Notes under the pieces: model-generated
Database searches by the model: none
Told to the model about the DNA's origin: nothing
The model's input: only the letters and a program-made list of their open reading frames with translations
Assembly: GCA_965197565.1 (NCBI GenBank)
Contig: CBDANK010000004.1
Span: forward strand, 496,001 to 560,000
Direction: 5' to 3'
Origin: G963667675 sp965197565
GTDB lineage: Bacteria; Chloroflexota; Dehalococcoidia; Lucifugimonadales; UBA3495
DNA: 64,000 nt
In this document: positions 1 to 8,644 of the stretch, in pieces
Layout of the letters: the number at the start of each line of letters is the position of its first letter
How positions within the stretch are numbered: position 1 is the first letter of the stretch
Translations under genes and position numbers: made by a program

Positions 1-2046
1 CGGCTTCTGCCCAGCCGCTCCCCCAGGGTCCTGTCCCGGCCCGGCGCGGAAAACGCCGGAGCCGTGGATATCGGCGATGGCCTAGCCGTGGTCTTCAAAG
101 TCGAGTCCCATAATCATCCGTCGGCGGTGGAACCCCGGCAGGGAGCCGCTACCGGAGTCGGCGGGATCGTCCGGGACATCCTGGCCATGGGCGCCCGGCC
201 CATCGCCCTCCTGAACTCTCTCCGGTTCGGACCGCCGGACGATTCCCGGAGCAAGCACTTATTCCAAGGAGTGGTGGACGGCATCGCCTGGTACGGGAAT
301 TGCATCGGCGTTCCCGATGTGGCGGGAGAGATTTTCTTTGACCCTGTCTACTCTCAGAATCCCCTGGTAAATGCCATGTGCGTCGGGCTGGCGGCCAAAG
401 ACAAGCTGGCTACCGCATCGGCGGGGAGAGTGGGCAATGTCCTGTTGTTGGTGGGAGCGGACACCGGCCGGGATGGCATACACGGGGCTTCGGGCCTAGC
501 CTCCCGTACTTTTGAGAGGGAGCAAGAGTTGCGCCCCACAGTGCAAGTGGGCAACCCCTTCTTGGAAAAGGTATTGATCGAGGCCTGCTTGGAAGCCCTA
601 GCAACCGGGGCGGTTCAAGGCATTCAGGACTTGGGCGCTGCCGGTCTTACCAGCTCCGCCGTGGAATCGGCGTCCCGCGCCGGCCGGGGAGTCCAGTTGG
701 ATATTTCCCAAGTCCACCGTCGGGAAGGGGGCATGGACGGGTACGAGGTGATGCTCTCCGAATCTCAGGAGAGGATGCTCTTGATGACGCCGCCCGGTGG
801 GGTCGATCGGGTCAAGCAAGTGTTCGACAAGTGGGATGTTCCTTGCCGTACCATCGGCACGGTCATAGATCGGCCCGATGCGCGGGTGTTTGACGATTCT
901 CGCCTGATTGCGCAACTGCCGGTCCGCCACTTGGTGAACGCGCCCCGCTACCGGATGGAGGGCGTCCCGGAGGCGGAGCAAAGACAACGCTGGCGCTTCT
1001 CCCTGTCCGATGTTCCGTTGCCGGCCCAGGGGCCGGGAGAGACGTTGTTGACGCTGTTGGCGTCGCCCAATATCGCCAGCAAAGAAAGGGTCTACCGTCA
1101 GTACGACCATCAGGTGCAGACCAACACTGTGGCCGGGCCGGGCAGCGACGCCGCCGTAATTCGGATCAAGGGTACTGGAAGAGCCATCGCCTTGAGCATT
1201 GACGGCAACGGCCGTCTTTGTTACTTGGACCCCTACCGGGGCGGGCAGATAGCGGTGGCCGAGGTGTGCCGCAACCTATCATGCTCTGGTGCCGAGCCAT
1301 TGGCGTTGACCGACTGTCTCAACTTTGGAAACCCCGAAAAACCGGAGATTTACTACCAACTGGAATGGTGCATCCGGGGCATGGCCCGGGCCTGCCGCGT
1401 CTTGGGCGTCCCGGTGGTCAGCGGCAACGTGAGCCTGTATAACGAGTCACAGGGGCAAGCGGTCTATCCCACCCCGGTGGTGGGCGGGCTTGGGTTGCTT
1501 GAAGACGTAAACCGTCACACCCGGTCGCTATTCCCGGAAGAAGGACTGGTGGTGGCCCTTTTGGGTAGGCAGGACCTGCAGCAGCGGGCCTCAGACTTGG
1601 CGGGGAGCGAGTTTCTCCAAGTAATCCATGGCTTGGTGGCGGGGCGTCCGGCCATCAACCTGTCTCTGGAACGGCGGGTCCAAGAGCTTTGCCGGAGGGC
1701 CATCCAGGAGGGCGTTATAAGCGCGGCCCACGATTGCTCCGAAGGAGGACTGGCGGTTGCACTGGCCGAGTACTGTATTCCCCAAGAGATCGGTTTTCGC
1801 AGCGAGATACCGATGCCCAAGCGTTGGGATGTGACGATGTTTGGTGAAGGGCAGTCACGTATTGTCGTCGCTATGCCTCCGGACCAGTGGCCCCGGTTGC
1901 AAGAACTGGCTAGGGCCGCTGAGGCCCCCCTGCTCCGGCTGGGGACCACCGGCGGCAATCGGTTCAAGTTAGGCCCCCTTTTGGATTTGCCGGTGAGGGA
2001 GATTAGCGATGCCTGGCGACACGGCTTGGAGCGTGCGTTATCATGA
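1..2046 (+). CDS. purL: Phosphoribosylformylglycinamidine synthase (FGAM synthase II), 3' part
   Basis: The reading frame is open from base 1, so the gene starts left of the window; the GTG at 64 is internal. PurL converts FGAR, glutamine-derived ammonia and ATP to FGAM in de novo purine synthesis in the cytoplasm. Seen: the family signature FKVESHNHPSAVEP soon after the left edge, then GAATGVGGIVRDI, the second-half motif LTDCLNFGNPEKPE, and GNVSLYNE and HDCSEGGLAVAL near the C terminus. The size (over 680 codons) fits the small PurL type that works with PurQ and PurS, which are not in view. The stop overlaps the ATG of the glycosyltransferase (ATGA), so the two are probably translationally coupled. 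Confidence 0.95.
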   Translation, partial: RLLPSRSPRVLSRPGAENAGAVDIGDGLAVVFKVESHNHPSAVEPRQGAATGVGGIVRDILAMGARPIALLNSLRFGPPDDSRSKHLFQGVVDGIAWYGNCIGVPDVAGEIFFDPVYSQNPLVNAMCVGLAAKDKLATASAGRVGNVLLLVGADTGRDGIHGASGLASRTFEREQELRPTVQVGNPFLEKVLIEACLEALATGAVQGIQDLGAAGLTSSAVESASRAGRGVQLDISQVHRREGGMDGYEVMLSESQERMLLMTPPGGVDRVKQVFDKWDVPCRTIGTVIDRPDARVFDDSRLIAQLPVRHLVNAPRYRMEGVPEAEQRQRWRFSLSDVPLPAQGPGETLLTLLASPNIASKERVYRQYDHQVQTNTVAGPGSDAAVIRIKGTGRAIALSIDGNGRLCYLDPYRGGQIAVAEVCRNLSCSGAEPLALTDCLNFGNPEKPEIYYQLEWCIRGMARACRVLGVPVVSGNVSLYNESQGQAVYPTPVVGGLGLLEDVNRHTRSLFPEEGLVVALLGRQDLQQRASDLAGSEFLQVIHGLVAGRPAINLSLERRVQELCRRAIQEGVISAAHDCSEGGLAVALAEYCIPQEIGFRSEIPMPKRWDVTMFGEGQSRIVVAMPPDQWPRLQELARAAEAPLLRLGTTGGNRFKLGPLLDLPVREISDAWRHGLERALS

Positions 2047-3242
2047 CTCGACCTCTCCGCGTCCTGTTTTTGACCCCGTACTTTCGCCCCTACTTGGGCG
2101 GGGTTGAGCGGGCCATCGAACAGCTCACTTTCCAGATCCAGAAGTCGGCGGAAGTGGAAGCAGTGGCGGTCCTTACCACCAAGTACTCGTTCCCCAGAAT
2201 CCCGCAACCCGATTGGGCGGACCGGGAGACTACGGCCGAGGGTATCGGCATCTACCGGTTGGACGGCTTTCCCCGGCGCTCACTGCCTTTGTACTCCTGC
2301 CCCTTGGTCTGGTTTTCTCCGCTTCAGGTGCGCCGTTACCTTCAAGAGTTCAATCCCAACGTGGTCCACTTCGTGAGCGACGGCTGGTTCTGGGGCCATT
2401 TCTGGTCCTGGTTCTGGTTCCGCCGCCGGGCCCGGTTCGTTTTCACGCCTTCCTACCACGAGTTGCCCTTAATCCGCTGGTGGCTTCGTCCCATCAACAT
2501 CTTCTTGTGCAAGGTAGTAGACCGGGTGGTCGCCTTGACCAATCAAGAAGCCAGGTTGGTCCGCCGGGACTACCGCGCGCCGCCGCAGAAGCAGGTAGTC
2601 ATCGGTTGGGGCGCGCCGGAACCGGTCAGCGACAGCGAAGGCCCGTCTGGCTCAGCCTCGCCGGAAGAAACGCCGGAGGGTTCGCCCCAAGATGATTCGT
2701 CGCGGCCCTTGACCCTGTTGTGCGTCGGACGGTTGGGCCGCCACAAAGGCCAAGAGTGGTTGCTCGAGGTGTACCGCCGGGCCCGCTCCCAGTTTCAGCG
2801 TCCGGTGCGGTTGGTCTTGGTGGGGCGGGATGAAGACGCCGAGCAAAGGATTGCCGTCTCGGTCAGTGACGCCGGGCTGGAACAAGAAGTGAGCATGGTG
2901 GGGGAGGTCTCCGACCAAGAGTTGGTCCAGTGGTACTCTCAGGCCGACATCTTTGTCCTGTTCTCCCAGTATGAAGCCTTTGGCTTGGTGTTTTTCGAGG
3001 CGATGGCCTACGGGGCGCCCGTCTTGACCCACGACGTGGGGGCCAACCGGGAGCTTTTGACCCGAGGCGCCGTGGTGGTGCCCAGGTTCGACCAAGAGGA
3101 GGCCGTCTCCTCGATGGTGCGGTTGGTGAACGACGACGCTTACCGCCGGGAACTTGGCCGCGACGCCCAAGACTACACGCTGGCCGAGTTCACCTGGCCC
3201 GCGGTAGCCAGAAAGTATTTGGAGGTGTACCGGGGCGGCTAG
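2043..3242 (+). CDS. Glycosyltransferase family 4 (GT-B) protein
   Basis: Likely transfers a sugar from a nucleotide-sugar donor in envelope glycan or glycolipid synthesis at the inner face of the membrane; the substrate cannot be read from sequence. Seen: an N-terminal Rossmann half opening with FLTPYFRPYLGGVER (glycine-rich acceptor loop), a linker with low-complexity Ser/Glu/Pro near residue 200, and a C-terminal donor half starting LLCVGRLGRHKGQEWLLE. The donor-binding EX7E motif is EAFGLVFFE, followed by MAYGAPVL. 399 aa, normal for GT4. It starts on the purL stop (ATGA); linkage to a purine gene probably reflects operon packing only. Confidence 0.88.
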   Translation: MTRPLRVLFLTPYFRPYLGGVERAIEQLTFQIQKSAEVEAVAVLTTKYSFPRIPQPDWADRETTAEGIGIYRLDGFPRRSLPLYSCPLVWFSPLQVRRYLQEFNPNVVHFVSDGWFWGHFWSWFWFRRRARFVFTPSYHELPLIRWWLRPINIFLCKVVDRVVALTNQEARLVRRDYRAPPQKQVVIGWGAPEPVSDSEGPSGSASPEETPEGSPQDDSSRPLTLLCVGRLGRHKGQEWLLEVYRRARSQFQRPVRLVLVGRDEDAEQRIAVSVSDAGLEQEVSMVGEVSDQELVQWYSQADIFVLFSQYEAFGLVFFEAMAYGAPVLTHDVGANRELLTRGAVVVPRFDQEEAVSSMVRLVNDDAYRRELGRDAQDYTLAEFTWPAVARKYLEVYRGG

Positions 3243-3425
3243 GGAGTGCCGTTTTAGACCAATTGGTTGGAAGGCTGATACATGTAGAATTGCCGTAGTG
3301 GTGGGAACGTGGAATCCACCCCGGCAATTTCAGAACTAATTGGACGCAAGTGGGTTGCATCGAAACACCCCAATCCTGGAGTAGTGACGGCTGGCCCCGA
3401 CCGCTAAAGTATAGGAGTGACCTAA

Positions 3426-3614
3426 ATGCCCGATGACTTGGTCCAACGAGAAGACCTAGAGGACGACCTAGACGGCATAGCTGAAAGAATGGAGCAATTC
3501 CTCCAGCACTACGCTGCCTTACAAGACGATAAACACCAATCAATTCTGCCTTCCATTTATTCAAGAATACAGACCGCAAATGGGATCGTAAGGGAAGCCA
3601 TGTCTTTGCTCTAG
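3426..3614 (+). CDS. Small hypothetical protein, 62 aa
   Basis: Not recognised. Acidic, mostly helical sequence rich in Asp/Glu/Gln in its first half (DLVQREDLEDDLDGIAERM), with no signal peptide or membrane segment. Support for coding is a good ribosome site (AGGAGT about eight bases before the ATG) and an isolated position after a 180-base gap. It is the first of a run of small accessory genes reaching to 6.1 kb. Confidence 0.5.
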   Translation: MPDDLVQREDLEDDLDGIAERMEQFLQHYAALQDDKHQSILPSIYSRIQTANGIVREAMSLL

Positions 3615-3736
3615 CAGTCGCCAGCTAGGACAGGGACTCTACGCAGATGAAGGTGAAACTCGTCATGGTGGCCTTACTGGAGGTTGCGCGGCAGCTGCGA
3701 TAACCCAGTATTGCAGGTTATCCGAGGTATGAGGTA

Positions 3737-3946
3737 GTGATAGAAGCTGAAGAGCCAATGGGCGAATGCTATTATTGCAACGTTTCGCTTGAACCTTGCT
3801 TCGATTGGTTCTGTGTCACGTGTGAACGCCAGGCTTGCGATAATTGCAGCCAGGCGTGTCAGGCAGACGTAAACGGTTGTGAAACCATCACGTGCACCAA
3901 CTGCGTGGATATCCATTTACAAACAGCCCATCCGGGCTACATCTAG
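3737..3946 (+). CDS. Small cysteine-rich protein, possible zinc-binding
   Basis: 69 aa with nine cysteines, mostly in CxxC-type spacings: ECYYCNVSLEPC, FCVTCERQACDNCSQAC, CETITCTNC. The arrangement resembles a B-box or small treble-clef zinc module rather than a secreted disulphide protein, since there is no signal peptide. The called start is GTG at 3737 behind GAGGTA; an ATG at 3758 is an alternative. It lies just upstream of the duplicated winged-helix gene. Function unknown. Confidence 0.45.
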   Translation: MIEAEEPMGECYYCNVSLEPCFDWFCVTCERQACDNCSQACQADVNGCETITCTNCVDIHLQTAHPGYI

Positions 3947-3976
3947 TCCTTGTCGGAAGTAAGAGACGTTTGCGCA

Positions 3977-4468
3977 ATGAACGCTAACGCACGTGAGCAG
4001 TCGCTGGCAGCAGAAGGGCTGCAACAAGTTGAAAATGCCATCGTAGAGTTGCTTCACCGGAATCCTCAAGGGCTGCGAAACGTACAGATAGCAAATCTGT
4101 TGGGGCTGCGTTCGGGAGTCCGAGGCGGCCAAAGAAATTATTTGACCTATTCGGTGCTAGGGAATCTTTTGGACCAAGGCAGAATTTTGTGGAATGGTGA
4201 GACCAAGTTATATACAACGGTTGGTGCCGACTCGACACCACAGTCGTTGGCGGGGGAAGGGCTTCGCCGAATCGAGCAATCTATATTGGAGTTGCTCCAC
4301 CGAAACCCTCAAGGACTTCGCAATGTTGACATTGCGATCATCCTGTCCCTGCACTCGACGGTTCGCGGGGGGCGTAGAAACTACCTCACCTATTCCGTGC
4401 TGGGCGGGCTGCTTGCAGAGGGTAAAGTGGTTTGGGACAAGCGGACCAAACTGTATACTGAGGCATAG
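3977..4468 (+). CDS. Tandem-duplicated winged-helix protein
   Basis: About 163 aa made of two copies of a roughly 75-residue module. Each copy has a predicted helix-turn-helix (LLHRNPQGLRNVQIANLLGL in copy 1; nearly the same in copy 2), then VRGGxRNYLTYSVLG, a final helix, and a wing-like end (ILWNGETKLYT / VVWDKRTKLYT). The modules are about 65% identical by eye, so the duplication is internal and fairly recent. Such modules are known as DNA-reading domains attached to restriction-type nucleases, but no nuclease domain is present here. ATG 3977 is preferred over the upstream TTG at 3950. It may regulate the toxin/antitoxin-like cluster that follows; this is inference. Confidence 0.6.
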   Translation: MNANAREQSLAAEGLQQVENAIVELLHRNPQGLRNVQIANLLGLRSGVRGGQRNYLTYSVLGNLLDQGRILWNGETKLYTTVGADSTPQSLAGEGLRRIEQSILELLHRNPQGLRNVDIAIILSLHSTVRGGRRNYLTYSVLGGLLAEGKVVWDKRTKLYTEA

Positions 4469-4513
4469 TTGCGGGCCGAGATAAAGAAAGGAAGACGTTA
4501 TGCCAGGACCGTG

Positions 4514-4775
4514 ATGACCAACCCGCACCCGTACTTAGCCTCAGCGAGGATGAAACATCCTGAGCCAGGACCTGAATGGGTGGAACGAACTTTGACGACC
4601 CCATTTACTGCCGACATTGACGAGACCCACCCGGGCAGAGTGGTCTATTATTGTTACATACCGGAAGCCGGAACCCGGAACCGGCAAGTGGCTGATGGTA
4701 ATAGTGCAAGATGACCGATTGTTCAATGCTTACTTCAACAGGGATTTATTGAAGACGTGGGGAAGGACAGTATGA
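4514..4775 (+). pseudogene. DUF4258-like toxin, unit 1, frameshifted
   Basis: The first frame gives ...HPEPGPEWVERTLT... VVYYCYIPEAG and then stops after about 20 unrelated codons. From base 4686 a different frame continues with KWLMVIVQDDRLFNAYFNRD and ends at TGA 4773-4775. That joined product matches the usual end of small RNase-like DUF4258-type proteins (YIPEAGKxLxVIVxD...FNAYFDR). A one-base insertion (or two-base loss) in the GGAACCCGGAACCGG stretch explains it. The rescued stop overlaps the ATG of the following antitoxin-like gene (ATGA), exactly as in an intact pair. Sequencing error is the alternative. Confidence 0.6.
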
Positions 4776-5032
4776 CGACAGCAAAGGCATCAAATTGGAA
4801 TCCAGCGAAGTATCCAATCCCGCCACAGAAGGAGCTCCTGGTTGAATACGACCAGGAAACCGGAACCCTGACGCTCTGGAACGGAACTCCCGCGAGCAAC
4901 GGTTCCTCTGTGGCCCGGGATCTCACGGTCTTTTTTGATGAGGAAGACGGCCCTCAAATCGTCACGCTGGAAAATGCTTCGGAACTGCTGCGCCCTTACT
5001 TGTTCCCCGAATCATGCCAAGAGGCTGCGTAG
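4772..5032 (+). CDS. DUF2283-like antitoxin candidate, unit 1
   Basis: 86 aa from ATG 4772 (a GTG at 4757 is also open). The core ELLVEYDQETGTLTLWNG followed by VARDLTVFFDEEDGPQIV and LENASELLRPYL is the beta-hairpin pattern of DUF2283-type proteins (YDxExDxLxI ... xxDxDGxxxGIEIxxAS). These proteins are commonly encoded next to DUF4258 proteins as likely antitoxins. It overlaps the restored stop of the toxin-like gene before it. Assignment is by pattern only. Confidence 0.55.
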   Translation: MTTAKASNWNPAKYPIPPQKELLVEYDQETGTLTLWNGTPASNGSSVARDLTVFFDEEDGPQIVTLENASELLRPYLFPESCQEAA

Positions 5033-5120
5033 CAGGGAGCAAGTGATGCTGGGGACGAGGCAACGGATTGGGCCGGGAGTGTGTCGTCGTGGAGAAGTGT
5101 CAACTCTCGCCAGCGGCTGA

Positions 5121-5195
5121 TGTACTGCTTACGCCGACAGAAGGCTGCAAAGGGAATATGGAGGCCCGCCATGGAGCGACGACGTACCGAAATAA
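5121..5195 (+). pseudogene. C-terminal remnant of DUF4258-like toxin, unit 2
   Basis: Frame 5121-5195 reads CTAYADRRLQREYGGPPW and ends at TAA. This matches the C terminus of the intact toxin-like protein at 5489-5818 (HTAYPDKRLESEYGGRPW). An in-frame TGA at 5118-5120 closes the frame upstream, and only about 140 bases separate it from the previous gene, so most of the toxin has been lost. The fragment overlaps the start of antitoxin-like gene 2 by 25 bases, as the intact pair does by 22, so the geometry is conserved. Confidence 0.6.
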
Positions 5196-5448
5196 GGCAT
5201 AGGGAACTGGAACCCCTGCCGGAAGTCGAAGTGTACTATACGCCAGAGACCCAAACACTCTCTATACAAAACGGACTGCGGGTGAAGGACGGTGAAGAGA
5301 TGGCCAGAGGATTGACAGCTTTCTACGACGCCGAAGGCAGCTTAGTGGCGATTGATTTGGAGTCCGCCGAACTGCTCTCAAACCGTTCTTGGATGCTGTC
5401 ATGTCTAAGCGCCCGGATGACAAAACCAAGAAGTTCACCAAGGCCTAA
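5171..5448 (+). pseudogene. DUF2283-like antitoxin, unit 2, frameshifted near the 3' end
   Basis: Starts at ATG 5171 behind GGAGG seven bases upstream (the longer open frame from 5081 is not needed). Reads ELEPLPEVEVYYTPETQTLS ... LTAFYDAEGSLVAIDLESAELL, then leaves frame. One base is missing near 5376: in the next frame the DNA gives LKPFLDAVMSKRPDDKTKKF and TAA at 5446, matching the end of antitoxin-like gene 3 (KPFLDAVIHKHRGGKTKKF). Without correction the product runs to 5467 with an unrelated tail. Clearly a recent duplicate of unit 3. Confidence 0.62.
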
Positions 5449-5488
5449 CAACCGCTACCAGAAGTGAGGCAAGTGTTCGGAATGTCCT

Positions 5489-5818
5489 TTGCGCAGTAAT
5501 GCTAACGAAACGCGGCGGTTGCTGCGAAAGTATGACGAACTGCCAAAGACCTCCCACGGAGCGGACAGACAACGGCACCCCGAAATTCATCCTGAATGGG
5601 TTATGCTTATCATAGAGAAGCCTCACGACCAGTGGGAGGTCGTATTGCCCAGTGGAGAGGTCAGGACAATTCTTGTTGGGTGTGTGCCTCAGTTCAGTCA
5701 GTGGATCAGAGTGGTCTTGATAGGAGATGCGGGCACCAGCGCCTCGCATACCGCCTACCCAGACAAGAGATTAGAAAGTGAATACGGAGGAAGGCCGTGG
5801 GAGGACCTACTAAAGTAA
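5489..5818 (+). CDS. DUF4258-like toxin candidate, unit 3, intact
   Basis: 109 aa. The core RHPEIHPEWVMLIIEKPHD, a variable strand region, then WIRVVLIGD...HTAYPDKRLESEYGGRPW follows the pattern of DUF4258/BrnT-like RNase toxins (HP.....ei..ll..P.....dg......y.G......lrVv.......v.TAy...). The start is uncertain: TTG 5489 gives the longest product. It overlaps the GTG of the next gene by 22 bases, a usual toxin/antitoxin arrangement. Toxic activity is inferred, not shown. Confidence 0.6.
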   Translation: MRSNANETRRLLRKYDELPKTSHGADRQRHPEIHPEWVMLIIEKPHDQWEVVLPSGEVRTILVGCVPQFSQWIRVVLIGDAGTSASHTAYPDKRLESEYGGRPWEDLLK

Positions 5819-6072
5819 ACCGCAGGGAACCGGAGTCTCTACCGAAGCTCATAGTAGAGTATTGGCCCGACACTCAAACGCTATCAATACGTTCCGAATT
5901 ATGCACCGGGTATGCTTACACCATCACCAATGAGTTGGTGGCCTTTTACGATGCGGAGGGTAATCCGGCGGGGTTTACTTTGGACGCCTCGGAAGTCGTG
6001 CTCAAACCGTTCTTGGATGCTGTCATTCATAAACACCGGGGCGGCAAAACCAAGAAGTTCACCAAGGCATGA
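5797..6072 (+). CDS. DUF2283-like antitoxin candidate, unit 3, intact
   Basis: 91 aa from GTG 5797 (GGAGGAAGG upstream). Pattern: LPKLIVEYWPDTQTLSIRSE, then ITNELVAFYDAEGNPAGFTL, LDASEVVLKPFL and a basic tail (GGKTKKFTKA). It is the intact reference for the broken copy at 5171-5448. The basic tail could contact nucleic acid, as in autoregulating antitoxins; this is inference. Confidence 0.6.
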   Translation: MGGPTKVNRREPESLPKLIVEYWPDTQTLSIRSELCTGYAYTITNELVAFYDAEGNPAGFTLDASEVVLKPFLDAVIHKHRGGKTKKFTKA

Positions 6073-6234
6073 CACATGAGGGTCCTGATCTTTCTTCGAA
6101 CCAAACCAGGGAACCTTGACAGGAAAAGACGAATGCCCATACTGGGGCGCACGTGATGCGATGGAGGGGCTAGGGTTAAACCGGGACCATATCCCTACTG
6201 CCAGGGAGTTCCTAGTTTGTAGGAGGCTATCGAA

Positions 6235-7464
6235 ATGGACCGTAAAGAGATGGAAGAAGGCGCCCGGAAGATCCTGTTGGGCAATCTAAGGAGAGGGGTG
6301 GCCGATTGGAACGGTAAGGAGTACAGCTTTGTCTGCCCCTCCTTGGTGGGCTATCCTTTCCAGTGGTTTTGGGACTCCTGTTTCCACGCCATCGCCTTGA
6401 TTCATCTGGACCAAGAGCAAGCCAAGGCGGAGATGAAATCCCTGATGAGCGGCGCTTTGCCGGATGGGTTTATACCCCATATCATATTTTGGGAAATGGA
6501 GAAACAACCCGAGTTCCTCAGCCACAACATCGTTGGGCGCACCTCGGAATACTACAGTTCCACCATGCAACCGCCCATCATCGGTTATACAGTGGAACGG
6601 ATTTACCAGGCCACCGGCGATGAAGAATTCCGCCAAGACGCCCTGCCGGTGCTGACTGCTTATTACCGGTGGCTCCGGCGGGTGCGGGACCCCGATGATG
6701 ACGGTCTGATCGCGGTGATTCAGCCCGAGGAAGCGGGGACCGATTGCTCTCCCAAATACGACAGCATCCTGGGTTTGGAGGACCTGAGCAACCGGGGATT
6801 CATCACCGCCTTGAGAAAGGTCTATGCGGCCTATGAGCCGCTGCGGGGCGATGACCGGCGAATCCTTGCCGCCAACATTTTTCACGTGGAAGATGTGCTG
6901 GTGAACTCCATCTACGCCATGGGACTGCGTTCCTTGGCCCGGCTGTTGGGCGATTCACCCGAGGCGGCCGAGTTTCAGCGCAGCGCGGAGAGGACCCTGG
7001 AGGCGTTGCTCTCCAAGTGTTGGGACGAGGAGGCCGGCGCCTTTTTCGACTTGTCGGGCGTCGCCGAAACCCCTCTCAAAGAGGTTACTATAAGCTCATT
7101 GATGCCCTTGGTCTTGGAGGACCTGCCCCGGCCCATCGTGGAGCGGTTGGTGGGCCGATGGGTCACGGCCCCGGAGCACTTCTGGACGCCGTACCCGCTT
7201 CCCTCGGTCCCTGCCTCGCACCCCAGGTTCATGCCGGGAAACCCCGGGGGCTTCATCTGGCGGGGTCCCAGTTGGATCAACACCAACTGGTTCCTATCCC
7301 ACGGTCTGCGGCGGCACGGCTATGTGGAATTGGCGGACACCATCGTGGCCAAGAGCCGGGAATGTGTCCAAAAGTCGGGCTTCAGGGAGTATTATCACCC
7401 CTATACCGCCGAGGGGCTGGGCGCCAGGGACTTCGGTTGGACCACTTTGATACTGGACCTATGA
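6235..7464 (+). CDS. GH63 / MGH1-type glycoside hydrolase
   Basis: 409 aa (alpha/alpha)6-barrel enzyme. Seen: YPFQWFWDSCFHAIAL near residue 40, the acid-bearing WDSxF segment of GH63, mannosylglycerate hydrolases and related trehalase-like clans; GFIPHIIFW; PPIIGYTVERIYQATGD; and RGPSWINTNWFLSHGL near the C terminus, another conserved barrel block. The length is close to that of bacterial mannosyl- or glucosylglycerate hydrolases, so release of a compatible solute sugar is plausible, but substrate cannot be fixed. No signal peptide, so cytoplasmic. TAGGAGG sits seven bases before the ATG. Confidence 0.8.
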   Translation: MDRKEMEEGARKILLGNLRRGVADWNGKEYSFVCPSLVGYPFQWFWDSCFHAIALIHLDQEQAKAEMKSLMSGALPDGFIPHIIFWEMEKQPEFLSHNIVGRTSEYYSSTMQPPIIGYTVERIYQATGDEEFRQDALPVLTAYYRWLRRVRDPDDDGLIAVIQPEEAGTDCSPKYDSILGLEDLSNRGFITALRKVYAAYEPLRGDDRRILAANIFHVEDVLVNSIYAMGLRSLARLLGDSPEAAEFQRSAERTLEALLSKCWDEEAGAFFDLSGVAETPLKEVTISSLMPLVLEDLPRPIVERLVGRWVTAPEHFWTPYPLPSVPASHPRFMPGNPGGFIWRGPSWINTNWFLSHGLRRHGYVELADTIVAKSRECVQKSGFREYYHPYTAEGLGARDFGWTTLILDL

Positions 7465-7530
7465 AACATCGCCTATTCAATCAATTGCTGCACCTGAGGC
7501 AGCGCCACGGGGAGACGGCAGCGCAATCAA

Positions 7531-8586
7531 TCACCGCACGTGGGGCAGCACCTCTTTGGCAAAGAGCTTCATGGACTCCACGATCTTCTCGTGGGGTATG
7601 AGGCCGCCCATCTCGAACCAGTGAAACACCTCCCCGACCGGTAATTCACTTCTGATATATTGCAGGCGCTCTACGGCCTTGTCCGGGGTAAGGTATAGAT
7701 CGGTCCCTGTCTCGATGATGTGCTCGTGGGTATGCTCGTCCCGCGTGTTCTTGAAACGCTGGAACTCGGGGACGGCGGCAATAGTCCGCTCACCGGCAGG
7801 GGACTCCAGGTTGTCCTTCACCGCATCGAAGTAGCTGTTGACGCTGGCCCTAGTGGTCTCCCGGGCCTCGGCCACGGTCTTTGATATGAAGGTGGGTTGC
7901 AGAATCTTGAGAAAGCTCGGGTCGGGATCTCTTCCCAGCTCCGCCTCCACATCCCGGTAATTGACCACCCTCTCGCGCAGTTGGTCCATAGGGGTGATGA
8001 AGAGGCCGCTCATCACTCCCATCTCCTTGCGGGCGGCGGCCTCGAAAACACCGGGACTGCCGCTGACCGCCACTGTCAGTGGCGGATGGGGCTTTTGCAG
8101 GGGTTTCGGGGCTACCGAAGCCTCCCTAACCTTATAGTACTTGCCTTCATAGGAAAAGCTGTCGGTAGTCCACGCCTTCAAAATAATATCCAGTGCCTCG
8201 GCGTGGCGCTCCCGGCTCAATTCGGGAGGAAGCATGAAAGGATCGTGGAAGGTGAGGACCCCGCGTCCCACCCCGAACTCGAGCCGTCCCTCACACAGGT
8301 TGTCCAGCATCGCTCCTTCTTCCGCGCTCAGGAGAGGATCGTGGAGCGGAAGAAGACTAACGCCAAGCCCGATCCGCAGCCGGCTTGTCCGCTGTCCTAT
8401 GGCCGAAGCCATCAAGGAAATGGAGGGCATTATGCCCAGGGCGGACTGGAAATGGATCTCGCCCAACCAGACCGAGTCGAAGCCCAGGTCTTCGGCCAAC
8501 TCGGTTTGGTACAAGGTCTCTTTGTACCGCTCTGCCGCAGACTGGTGACTGTGGCATGGAATTTGAAAAAATAGCCCGTGCTTCAC
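7531..8586 (-). CDS. LLM-class (luciferase-like) flavin/F420-dependent oxidoreductase
   Basis: 351 aa TIM-barrel protein of the bacterial luciferase superfamily. Seen: MKHGLFFQIPCHSHQS at the N terminus, LGFDSVWLGEIHF, the family segment RLRIGLGVSLLPLHDPL, and EGRLEFGVGRGV followed by a long LDIILKAWT helix. These enzymes use FMNH2 or F420H2 to oxidise or reduce diverse substrates; cofactor and substrate are not decidable here. The PPOX protein at 45.6 kb is also of an F420-associated type. It converges on the glycoside hydrolase. Confidence 0.88.
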   Translation of the reverse strand: MKHGLFFQIPCHSHQSAAERYKETLYQTELAEDLGFDSVWLGEIHFQSALGIMPSISLMASAIGQRTSRLRIGLGVSLLPLHDPLLSAEEGAMLDNLCEGRLEFGVGRGVLTFHDPFMLPPELSRERHAEALDIILKAWTTDSFSYEGKYYKVREASVAPKPLQKPHPPLTVAVSGSPGVFEAAARKEMGVMSGLFITPMDQLRERVVNYRDVEAELGRDPDPSFLKILQPTFISKTVAEARETTRASVNSYFDAVKDNLESPAGERTIAAVPEFQRFKNTRDEHTHEHIIETGTDLYLTPDKAVERLQYIRSELPVGEVFHWFEMGGLIPHEKIVESMKLFAKEVLPHVR

Positions 8587-8644
8587 CGTTGGACCCTCAT
8601 AGGGAGTTTTCCTTTGTATCCTTCAGTTCTATCCGTTCTATCCG

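Noticed and set aside
598..1110. Long minus-strand frames inside purL, trpB, leuB and nnr
   Set aside because: High-GC shadow frames opposite well-identified genes; no motifs or ribosome sites.
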